Below, in pieces: positions 57,366 through 64,000 of a stretch of DNA of 64,000 nucleotides (the stretch's first letter is position 1; every line of letters begins with the position of its first letter). The notes under the pieces are model-generated. The model did not search any database. It was not told the DNA's origin and worked only from the letters and a program-made list of their open reading frames with translations. The translations under genes were made by a program, and so were the position numbers. The stretch spans positions 32,863 through 96,862 of the forward strand of contig JBCBSH010000001.1 in NCBI GenBank assembly GCA_039819285.1, in the 5' to 3' direction. Origin of the DNA: JANQGH01 sp039819285 (lineage in GTDB: Bacteria > Pseudomonadota > Alphaproteobacteria > DSM-16000 > Inquilinaceae).

Positions 57366-58357
57366 TAACAAAGACACACGTAACTCGTCGAACCGCACTG
57401 TCGGCGCTGGGCGCCACGGCGGCACTGCCGTTGCTGCCCCCGTTGGCGCGTGCGCAGTCGATGGAAACGCTCGCGCTTTACGGCCCCCCGGCCGGCCCCT
57501 CGGTAACCCTGGCCCATGCCGTCGCGACCGACATGTTCGCCAACATCGCCAATGCCACGACATTCTCGGCCTGGCGCAACCCGGACGAGCTGCGGGCTGG
57601 TCTCACGTCGGGCGAAATCCTGCTGTCGGTCGTGCCGGTGCAGGCGGCGGCCAATCTCCATAATCGCGGTTTCCCGCTGCGGCTCGCCAATGTCATGACC
57701 AATGGCCTGCTGTACATCATCAGCGAGGCGCCGGACATCGCCTCGATTCCGGACCTCGCGGGGCACCGTGTCGCGGTGCCCTTCCGCGGCGACACGCCCG
57801 AGATCATCTTCGGGCAGTTGCTGGCCTTCCACGGGCTCGACCCGGAAGGCGACGTGGAAATCACCTATGCGGCCAGCCCGGTCGAAGCCATGCAGTTGTT
57901 GCTCGCCGGGCGGGTCGACGCCGCCCTGACCGCAGAGCCCTCAACGACGGCCGGTGTTCTGCGCGGACGAGAGGCCGGCAAGGATGTTCGCCGTGCGATC
58001 AGCATTCAAGAGGCCTGGGGCGAGATGACCGACGCCGCACCCGTGTTGCCGCAGGCGGGTCTGGCCGTAACGGATGTCTTCCTCGATAGGCATGGCGACG
58101 CCATGCCCGACCTGCTTGCCGCGCTGTCGGCCGCGACGGCAGGTGTGTTGGCGGAACCGGCGCAGGCGGCCGCTGACGCGACCGGGGCATTGGGGCTGCC
58201 CGCGCCCCTGATCGCGGCCTCCGTGCCATATTGCAACTTGGTGATGCGGCCGGCCGGCGAGGCGCGCGCCGACATCGAGCGGATGCTGACCGCAATGGCC
58301 GGCCCCGACATGGCTGGAATCGGCGGTTCGCTGCCGGACGACGCCTTCTATTTTTGA
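57362..58357 (+). CDS. NitT/TauT-type ABC substrate-binding protein (Tat-exported)
   Basis: A 331-residue periplasmic protein with a twin-arginine leader (TRRTALSALGATAALPLLPPLARAQ). The fold is that of SsuA/THI5-like receptors: IPDLAGHRVAVPFRGDTPEIIFGQLL, AASPVEAMQLLLAGRVDAALTAEPST. Related receptors bind nitrate, sulfonates, thiamine precursors or haem-pathway compounds. Position between nsrR-divergent genes and nnrS suggests a nitrogen-oxide or metal-related ligand; unproven. ATGA overlap with the cupin gene. Confidence 0.88.
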   Translation: MITKTHVTRRTALSALGATAALPLLPPLARAQSMETLALYGPPAGPSVTLAHAVATDMFANIANATTFSAWRNPDELRAGLTSGEILLSVVPVQAAANLHNRGFPLRLANVMTNGLLYIISEAPDIASIPDLAGHRVAVPFRGDTPEIIFGQLLAFHGLDPEGDVEITYAASPVEAMQLLLAGRVDAALTAEPSTTAGVLRGREAGKDVRRAISIQEAWGEMTDAAPVLPQAGLAVTDVFLDRHGDAMPDLLAALSAATAGVLAEPAQAAADATGALGLPAPLIAASVPYCNLVMRPAGEARADIERMLTAMAGPDMAGIGGSLPDDAFYF

Positions 58358-58421
58358 TTTCGGGCTTGGGGGCACGCCTTGAGGCCTTGCCTCCACGCCA
58401 CGATCGGACGGAAGGGGACGT

Positions 58422-59258
58422 TTGGCTCAAGAACTTTCATCGCGACAGGGCACGCGCATCGCCGAACGCGCGGGTCGCGTGTTGCAGTTCGTCTGGTCGG
58501 GCTGGGCCGGTCTGGCGGCGCTTTGCCTGCTGGCCGCTGTTTGGCAGGCGGGGTATGAGGCCTACGGCTCTTTCATCCTGACATCGCCCCTCGACACGGT
58601 GCGCCAAATCGGGTTTCTGGCGTCGGACCCGGATGCCTGGACTGTCGCCCTAACCACGTTGCAGCGCGCCTTGACCGGCTTCGCCCTCGTGGCCCTGGCT
58701 GGAACGGTCTTGGGTGTCGCGGCCGGTTATTCCCCAGCGACGCTGCGCATCACGCGTCCTCTTGTCACGGTCCTTCTCGGTGTACCGCCGATCGCTTGGA
58801 TTGTTCTGGCCATGATTTGGTTCGGCGGGTCCGACGCGACCGTGCGTACGGTCATTCTCGTGGCCGCCTTGCCCGTGGTCTTCGTCGGCGCGGCGCAGGG
58901 CATCGTGACGCGTGACCGGGGCCTTGACCGCATGGCGCAGGCGTTCGGCGCGGGTGCTGTCCGCCGCTTCTTGACCGTCGGTCTGCGGCAGACGACCACG
59001 ACGCTGTTCCCGGCGCTCACACTGGCCCTCGGGACGGCCTTCAAGGTCGCGGTCATGGCCGAACTCCTAGCCAATGCTGGCGGCATCGGCGGAGCGCTGG
59101 CCGATGCACGCATCAATCTCGACATTGCACAAGCACTGGCCTGGGTCGTAATCGCCGTGACGCTCTTGATCGTCGTCGAATACGGGCTGGTCCAACCGGT
59201 CAAGGGTGAAGTCGAGCGCTGGCGCCGTGCCGAGCAGCCCTGGGGCATCAAGCGATGA
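58422..59258 (+). CDS. NitT/TauT-type ABC permease
   Basis: A 278-residue permease of the SsuC/TauC class with about six helices and the coupling loop RDRGLDRMAQAFGAGAVRRFLTVGLRQT. TTG 58422 is the start, with GGAAGGGG upstream. LLGVPPIAWIVLAMIWFG is a typical stretch of this family. The 3' end overlaps the ATPase gene (ATGA). Confidence 0.92.
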   Translation: MAQELSSRQGTRIAERAGRVLQFVWSGWAGLAALCLLAAVWQAGYEAYGSFILTSPLDTVRQIGFLASDPDAWTVALTTLQRALTGFALVALAGTVLGVAAGYSPATLRITRPLVTVLLGVPPIAWIVLAMIWFGGSDATVRTVILVAALPVVFVGAAQGIVTRDRGLDRMAQAFGAGAVRRFLTVGLRQTTTTLFPALTLALGTAFKVAVMAELLANAGGIGGALADARINLDIAQALAWVVIAVTLLIVVEYGLVQPVKGEVERWRRAEQPWGIKR

Positions 59259-60004
59259 GCGTGCTCAGGCTGCGGTCGGTCGGCCACGCCTATCTCGGGC
59301 GCACGGTACTTGACGGCATCGAGCTGACGGTAGGGCGGGGCGAGATCGTTGCGCTGGTCGGTCCGTCGGGCTGTGGCAAGTCTACGCTGGCGCACATCGT
59401 GGCCGGCCTGATCCAGCCGCGCGCCGGGCGCGTCGATGCAGGCTACAAACGGCACGCCATGATCTTTCAGGAACCGTGCCTGCTGCCGTGGGCGACGGCG
59501 ACGGACAACATCGCCTACGTCTTGCGCCTGTCTCGTAGCAGCCGAAAGGAGCGTGCGCGCCGCGTTGTCGAGGTGGCGGACCGTGTCGCGCTTGAGCCCG
59601 AGGATCTTGACAAGTACCCGGTCGAGTTGTCAGGCGGTATGAAGCAGAGGGTCGCCATTGCGCGCGCGCTTGCCGTGCGGCCGGATTTTGTGATCTTCGA
59701 TGAACCCTTCACGGCACTTGACGTCGCACTGCGCCGCCGGATGCAGGGCCTGGTGATCGAAACTTGCGCGGACGGACAGGTGTCGGGCCTGTTCATCACG
59801 CATGACTTAAGCGAGGCCGCGCGGATCGCCGACCGGATCGCCGTGCTCGACGTGCGCGGACGCGGCATCCTTGGTGATAGGCCGCTGCCCCATGCACCGG
59901 GAACGCGCGACGAAGCGGCAATCTTCGATTGGGTTCAGACGGCCCTGCGGGAAGACCCGCTGTTCCGTCACATCCACGATGTCGATGAAAGGCTGATCGC
60001 TTGA
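59255..60004 (+). CDS. NitT/TauT-type ABC ATP-binding protein
   Basis: A 249-residue ATPase: Walker A GPSGCGKST (about 36-44), MIFQEPCLLPWATATDNIAY (Q-loop and the LLPW mark of the SsuB/TauB class), signature LSGGMKQRVAIARAL, Walker B FVIFDEPFTALD, H-loop FITHDLSEA. It completes the importer. Overlaps the nnrS start (TTGA). Confidence 0.94.
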   Translation: MSVLRLRSVGHAYLGRTVLDGIELTVGRGEIVALVGPSGCGKSTLAHIVAGLIQPRAGRVDAGYKRHAMIFQEPCLLPWATATDNIAYVLRLSRSSRKERARRVVEVADRVALEPEDLDKYPVELSGGMKQRVAIARALAVRPDFVIFDEPFTALDVALRRRMQGLVIETCADGQVSGLFITHDLSEAARIADRIAVLDVRGRGILGDRPLPHAPGTRDEAAIFDWVQTALREDPLFRHIHDVDERLIA

Positions 60005-61248
60005 GCTGCGGTCCGTCAACCGCTAGCGCGAGGCGGGAGCAGCCGGCCGGGGTCTGGCGTACCCTGTCCGACGAGGGGTTTCGCTTGTTCTTTCCGTTGG
60101 CTGCGCTCTATGCCGCCTTGTGGCCGACTTTGTGGGTTCTGGCGCTGGGCTTCGATCTGCCGCTGTCCCACACGGTACCTCCTTCGCTTTGGCACGCTTA
60201 CGAGATGCTGGTCGGTGCATTCGGTGCCGCGCTGACCGGCTTTTTGACAACGGCGGCGCCAGAATGGACCGACACGGCGCCGCCGCGCCGTCGCTTTCTC
60301 TGGGCGCTAGCGGCGCTCTGGCTCGTGGGCCGGTCGGTCGGTCTCATGGGCTGGGACGGCCTCGGTGCCGTCGGTGCGGTTGCGGATTTTAGCTGGATGG
60401 CCGCTCTTGTGGTCTTCCTGCTGCGGCTGTCTTGGCGGCGCCGCACCGATCGGCTGATCGTCTTTGCCTTTTGGCTGATCGTTCTCACGGCTTGCACCGC
60501 AGCCACGCGTCTCGGGTTCGTAATCGGCGACATCAGCCTCGCGTCGACCGCCGTCCACCTGTTGGGCTTCGCCTATCTCGGTCTTCTCGGCATCGCGCTG
60601 GCCAGGATCACCGTGCCGGTCACCAACCTGGTACTTGACCCCAGCGAGCGAACTTCGCCCTACCGCCCGCATCCCGGGCGTCTGCATCTTGCGCCCGGTC
60701 TGGTGCTGGTCGCCATGGCCGGCGAGGCAGCGGGGTTGAGCGCGGCCGTCTCCGGCTTTCTGCTTGTCGCGGGCGGCGCGGCGTTCATGGACCGCGTGGC
60801 CGAGGCGTTCATCGGGCGCGAGGTTTTGCGTACCGAAATCCTGATGCTCGCCGGCTCTGCGGCCCTTGCCGGGCTTGGTTTGATCATGACCGGTGCCGCA
60901 AGACTTGGCGCGCCTTGGGGAGAGGTCGGGGGGCTGCATGTGGCCTTCATGGGCGGACTTGGTTTGGGTGTCTACGCGGTCTTCTGCATCGCCGGCCTCC
61001 TGCACACCGGCCGGCCACTGGGTCTTCCCCAGCCCGTACGGTGGGGCGCGCTTTTGCTCGTTTCGTCCGTCGCCCTCAGGGTCGCGCCCGAATTCGGCTT
61101 GACGCTGCCCGGACCTATTCACGGTCCTGCGGCCATCGCTTGGGCCGGCGCATTTCTTGTTTGGCTCGTTGCCTATTGGCCCAAGCTTAGTCGGCTTAAG
61201 CCGGAGTTTGGTGCCGTCGCGGGCTTGCAGTCGTCAGGCAAACCTTAA
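60001..61248 (+). CDS. nnrS: NnrS family haem-copper membrane protein
   Basis: A 415-residue inner-membrane protein with about 12 helices. Family marks include FRLFFPLAALYAALWPTLWV, WHAYEMLVGAFGAALTGFLTTAAPEWT (histidine and FLLTAxPxWTG-like motif), and LLGFAYLGLLGIALARITVPV, with HVAFMGGLGLGVYAVF near the end. NnrS eases nitric oxide stress, apparently by protecting metal centres, and is a classic NsrR/NnrR target. Start TTG 60001 overlaps the ATPase stop, placing it last in the operon divergent from nsrR. Confidence 0.93.
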   Translation: MSCGPSTASARREQPAGVWRTLSDEGFRLFFPLAALYAALWPTLWVLALGFDLPLSHTVPPSLWHAYEMLVGAFGAALTGFLTTAAPEWTDTAPPRRRFLWALAALWLVGRSVGLMGWDGLGAVGAVADFSWMAALVVFLLRLSWRRRTDRLIVFAFWLIVLTACTAATRLGFVIGDISLASTAVHLLGFAYLGLLGIALARITVPVTNLVLDPSERTSPYRPHPGRLHLAPGLVLVAMAGEAAGLSAAVSGFLLVAGGAAFMDRVAEAFIGREVLRTEILMLAGSAALAGLGLIMTGAARLGAPWGEVGGLHVAFMGGLGLGVYAVFCIAGLLHTGRPLGLPQPVRWGALLLVSSVALRVAPEFGLTLPGPIHGPAAIAWAGAFLVWLVAYWPKLSRLKPEFGAVAGLQSSGKP

Positions 61249-61358
61249 CCGCCCAAGGCCGCGCGTCTGTTGAGGCGCGATCCTGGGTCCCGCCTCGAGC
61301 GGAACGAACAGGTCGCGAAAGGCGCCCCCGTGCGACGCGTTTGACGCGGGCTTGCTAC

Positions 61359-61874
61359 CTAATGAACGCGCAGGGAATCCCCAATACTTTGCCGTGCGGC
61401 CCCTTGCTGGACCTGGCTTGCCACGGGCGCCCATTGCAATGACGGGCCCTCCACGTTGCGGTAGTTGGTCTCGGCCTGCTCGATGGCCAACGTTTCGCTG
61501 AAACACGCGGTCAAACGCGGCTTCCATGCGATCCGATTGACATAGAAGTGGATCTCAAAGGTGCGGTCGCGGTTTGCGTCGAACTCGGATGCATGGATTG
61601 GACCGTAACTGCCTTCAGACGGAAACTTCCGGCAGTCAACCGCTAACGGGGCAACAAGCTTGTGGAACACCTGTCGAATGCCATGGTCTTCGTTGCGGCA
61701 ATGAAGTGCGAAGTCGCCCACATCGAACAGAAAGATCACGCCATCGGTACAGTCAAAGCACGTCAGCCGTCGTGCCTTTAGCCAGGCCATTGGCACGTCG
61801 CCCAAGTCAGCGAATGTCAAATGATCCAGCTCGTTGAAATAGACTTGCCAGAATCTCTCATAGTCAGACCGCAT
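61359..61874 (-). CDS. Unknown protein (171 aa)
   Basis: A soluble protein rich in aromatic residues and histidine (MRSDYERFWQVYFNELDHL, CFDCTDGVIFLFDVGDFALHC). I do not recognise a family. It has no signal peptide or membrane helix. Its ATG overlaps the methyltransferase stop (TAATG), so it is translated from the same message and may modify or assist that enzyme. The 110 bases between it and nnrS, convergent, show nothing clear. Confidence 0.65.
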   Translation of the reverse strand: MRSDYERFWQVYFNELDHLTFADLGDVPMAWLKARRLTCFDCTDGVIFLFDVGDFALHCRNEDHGIRQVFHKLVAPLAVDCRKFPSEGSYGPIHASEFDANRDRTFEIHFYVNRIAWKPRLTACFSETLAIEQAETNYRNVEGPSLQWAPVASQVQQGAARQSIGDSLRVH

Positions 61875-62776
61875 TATCCGTCCTTCCGGTCACTCTTTTG
61901 CGCCGTCAGCAGCAAGTAGGGGATCTTGATTACGATCCCTTCTGGTGTGGTGCAGTCGCGCAGCAGCCGCGTCAGGGTCGCGACAAACTGCTCCCGCTGC
62001 TCTTGGCTCAAATCCGCAAGCGCGTTCACATGCAATGGCGATTGCTCGACGATCATTTCCGTCGCCTCGGCGCTGGAGCTGAATGTCCAGCTATGCACGC
62101 CCATTCTATGCTCGATGTCGTCGAAATACGGGGCCAGCAGGTCGTCGACTTGCAGCGGGTCGCCCCAGTCAGTCGGCAATGCCGTTCCTTCCGGCGGGAG
62201 GCCCAACGCTTCGACCATTGGCGCGGAAAACGGATCGTCCCATTGCTTTGGCTGCCACGACAGAAGGCCAAGAATTCCCTTGGGCCGAAGCACGCGGGCC
62301 AGATCGGACGCCGCCGCCTTCCTGTCCGATGCGAACATCACGCCCAAGCATGACAGGCAGACATCCTGACTGCCGTCCGGCAGCGGCAAGCTCTCGGCAT
62401 TGCCTTCCAGCCACGCAACCGCAACGCCGGCCTTTTGCGCGCGTTTGCGAGCGATGCCGAGCAAGCGGGGCGTGAGGTCGATGCCAGTGACCGAGGCCCC
62501 CTCTTGTGCTGCCGCCAGTGCGGCATTGCCAGTGCCGCAGGCCACATCAACCACGCGCTGGCCGGTGAGGTTCAGTCCATCGGTCCCCAATCGGTGTGCG
62601 ACGGCCTCAACCAGGACCGCTGCCAAGGGCTCCAGTCGGCGCGCCACAAGATCGTAGCGGCCCGCCGACCACTGCTTGGCTGCCCATTGATTGGTCGCTT
62701 CAGCCGGGGTGTCGGTGGTGTTCGCCATTTCGATCGCAGCCATTTTGGCCGTTTGCGGTTGAGTCGTTCCAGCCAT
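61874..62776 (-). CDS. Class I SAM-dependent methyltransferase
   Basis: About 300 residues. SAM-binding motif I is VVDVACGTGNAALAAA, the acidic residue follows in VTGIDLTPRLL, and motif III lies in SQDVCLSCLGVMFASD with PKGILGLLSW; this is the UbiE/Methyltransf_11-like type. The substrate is unknown. The start is unclear (ATG 62776, 62743 or 62728) and none has a good ribosome site. It is divergent from the siderophore-binding protein gene, and the Fur-like box between them could affect both. Confidence 0.85.
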   Translation of the reverse strand: MAGTTQPQTAKMAAIEMANTTDTPAEATNQWAAKQWSAGRYDLVARRLEPLAAVLVEAVAHRLGTDGLNLTGQRVVDVACGTGNAALAAAQEGASVTGIDLTPRLLGIARKRAQKAGVAVAWLEGNAESLPLPDGSQDVCLSCLGVMFASDRKAAASDLARVLRPKGILGLLSWQPKQWDDPFSAPMVEALGLPPEGTALPTDWGDPLQVDDLLAPYFDDIEHRMGVHSWTFSSSAEATEMIVEQSPLHVNALADLSQEQREQFVATLTRLLRDCTTPEGIVIKIPYLLLTAQKSDRKDG

Positions 62777-62796
62777 CAGGAGCAAACCGTATTGCC

Positions 62797-62815
62797 TTTG
62801 ATAATCATTCGCAAT
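62797..62815. promoter_or_regulatory. Fur-like iron box before the siderophore-binding protein
   Basis: TTTGATAATCATTCGCAAT (inverse ATTGCGAATGATTATCAAA) shares the GATAATCATT core of Fur boxes and lies between divergent genes, 94 bases before the FatB-like start. It supports iron control of the siderophore importer. Confidence 0.6.
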
Positions 62816-62908
62816 AGTAACTGTGTCGCGACGAGTTTCCGTCGCGGCTGCGTCAGATGCGCCGCCCTTTGGTTTGCATGTTCACCCTTCGGCAAAGGAC
62901 CTCCCGCC

Positions 62909-63892
62909 ATGACCGCTAAACCCAGCACAGCCGCCAGGTCGCACAATGCTCGACCGATCCTCGCTAAGGACGGTTCTTGGTTCGTCGCTTTGGCCGTTGC
63001 GGCCAGCGTCGCCATGCTCTTTGGGTCGGGCATTGAGGCGTCGGCGCAAGAAACGATTGATGTGGCGCACGCCCAGGGCGAAGCGGCAGTGCCGGTCAAC
63101 GCGGAAACGATCGTGACTTTCGATCTGGCCACGCTCGATATTCTTGACCGGCTTGGCGTGCCGGTCGCGGGTGTGCCGGCGGCCAACATGCCGGACTATC
63201 TCTCGGACTATGGCGGCGGAACGGTTCCAACCATGGGGTCGTTGTTCGAGCCGGATTTCGAGGCGCTGAACGCCTTGCAACCCGATCTGATCATCGTCGC
63301 GGCGCGCTCGGCCCCCCAATTGCCGGCGCTGTCTGCCATCGCCCCGACGATCGACCTGACGCTGGACGGCGACGACTTTGTCGGCAGCGTCACCGGCAAT
63401 GTCGAAACGCTCGGTCGCATTACCGGCCATGACGAGGCAGCCGCTCAACTGGTGGCCGACCTCAACGCGTCCATCGAGGCACTGCGTCAGTCCGCGGCCA
63501 ATGCCGGCGATGCCCTGATCGTGATGACCAGCGGTGGTCGCGTTACCGCCTATGGGCCCGGATCCCGCTTTGGCTGGCTGCATGACGACCTTGGCGTGAC
63601 GCCGACCATCGAGGATGTCGAGGCGGCGACACATGGCGAGGCGATCGGCTTTGAGTTCATCCTCGAGGCCGATCCGGACTGGCTATTCGTCGTCGATCGT
63701 GACGCCGCCATCGGGCAGGGCGGTACCGCCGCCCAGGCTGTGCTCGATAATCTGCTGGTGGCCGAAACGACCGCCTGGCGCGAGGGCCGTGTCGTCTACG
63801 TCGATTCGGCGGCCTGGTACATCGTTGGTGGCGGTATCACCGCTCTTGGCAATGCAATCGACCAGGTCGCGGCCAGCTTCGCCGGCGGCTGA
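62909..63892 (+). CDS. FatB/CeuE/YclQ-type siderophore ABC binding protein
   Basis: A 327-residue periplasmic receptor. ATG 62909 follows AAAGGA; the leader is long, with a hydrophobic core (FVALAVAASVAMLFG) and cleavage near ASAQ. The class III fold is shown by TVPTMGSLFEPDFEALNALQPDLIIVAARSA, VMTSGGRVTAYGPGSRFGWLHDDLG, FEFILEADPDWLFVVDRDAAIG and VVYVDSAAWYIVGGG, which match catecholate or petrobactin-type receptors (FatB, CeuE, YclQ). Iron(III)-siderophore or its hydrolysed part is the expected ligand. A permease gene begins just downstream. Confidence 0.93.
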   Translation: MTAKPSTAARSHNARPILAKDGSWFVALAVAASVAMLFGSGIEASAQETIDVAHAQGEAAVPVNAETIVTFDLATLDILDRLGVPVAGVPAANMPDYLSDYGGGTVPTMGSLFEPDFEALNALQPDLIIVAARSAPQLPALSAIAPTIDLTLDGDDFVGSVTGNVETLGRITGHDEAAAQLVADLNASIEALRQSAANAGDALIVMTSGGRVTAYGPGSRFGWLHDDLGVTPTIEDVEAATHGEAIGFEFILEADPDWLFVVDRDAAIGQGGTAAQAVLDNLLVAETTAWREGRVVYVDSAAWYIVGGGITALGNAIDQVAASFAGG

Positions 63893-63946
63893 ACCCCGCT
63901 GCAGCCCCGATAGGTCTATTGAGTTGGGATCGCACGGCGGTCCGGC

Positions 63947-64000
63947 ATGCGCGGCACACCTCTATTCGGCGCCGGCGCGGTGGTTGCCGTGTTGGCGGGC
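63947..64000 (+). CDS. Siderophore ABC permease, first 18 codons (partial)
   Basis: An open frame from ATG 63947 to the right edge reads MRGTPLFGAGAVVAVLAG, like the first helix of FecCD-type permeases, which usually follow a FatB-like receptor gene. Too short for certainty; a TTG at 63920 in another frame is an alternative. Confidence 0.5.
   Translation, partial: MRGTPLFGAGAVVAVLAG

Overview
The window is GC-rich, gene-dense chromosomal DNA, most likely from a free-living heterotrophic alphaproteobacterium of Rhodospirillales/Rhizobiales type. This is an inference from gene content: an XRE regulator like rhizobial PraR/PhrR, an alphaproteobacterial PAS_5-type domain, a TRAP transporter set, CoxL-like and CaiB-type enzymes, a MocR regulator and an ECF41 sigma factor. 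There are no rRNA, tRNA, CRISPR or insertion-sequence signals that I could support. One 10-base scaffold gap (40425-40434) lies inside a CoA-transferase gene between two identical 77-base copies, which looks like an assembly artefact.

Layout. 1-1944: tail of an Fbp/Pot-type ABC importer (permease end, ATPase) and a histidine phosphatase. 1976-7569: RidA protein, APH-fold kinase, and an ATPase/FtsX permease/AttH-like export operon. 7676-13205: sugar-acid dehydratase with a 2-hydroxyacid dehydrogenase, cupin, P-loop kinase-like protein, glyoxalase-fold protein, SRAP DNA-protein crosslink protein. 13306-17853: small membrane protein, MocR regulator, two ArsR regulators (one with an AHSA1 partner and a clear operator), TIGR01777 epimerase. 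17859-26003: acyl-CoA dehydrogenase, Sua5, ParA, NCS2 permease, CysQ, orphan CoxL-like molybdoenzyme subunit. 26309-29592: a 38-residue membrane peptide, an unknown GNAT-like protein, a PAS-RadC fusion, and a PraR-like regulator with repeated upstream motifs. 29824-36862: divergent catabolic locus of TRAP transporter versus DapA-family lyase, FCD-GntR regulator and GH38 alpha-mannosidase around one dyad-rich promoter. 36882-38822: secreted RidA-like protein and an ECF41 sigma/carboxymuconolactone decarboxylase pair with a textbook ECF41 promoter. 39025-41310: alpha/beta-hydrolase lacking the usual nucleophile, coupled to a CaiB CoA-transferase. 41311-43972: gene-poor apart from an AraC regulator.

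The right-hand 20 kb is an iron and nitric-oxide block. 43973-48332 has an FTR1 iron permease overlapping a free flavodoxin, followed by a CPR/CysJ-type NADPH reductase and an OprB porin. A Fur-like box at 48621 precedes a family-5 binding protein, a DppB-type permease and an 817-residue permease-ATPase-ATPase fusion. 55480-61248 is an NsrR-centred set: nsrR with a 42-residue ORF and a YeaR-like DUF1971 protein on one side, and on the other DUF454, a periplasmic cupin, a NitT/TauT-type ABC importer and NnrS, all behind a 25-bp dyad. The window closes with a second Fur-like box and a FatB/CeuE-type siderophore-binding protein with the start of its permease.

Genes within blocks are often joined by 1-4 base start/stop overlaps, so operon calls are mostly well supported. 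No database search was possible; family names rest on motifs and remembered family features.
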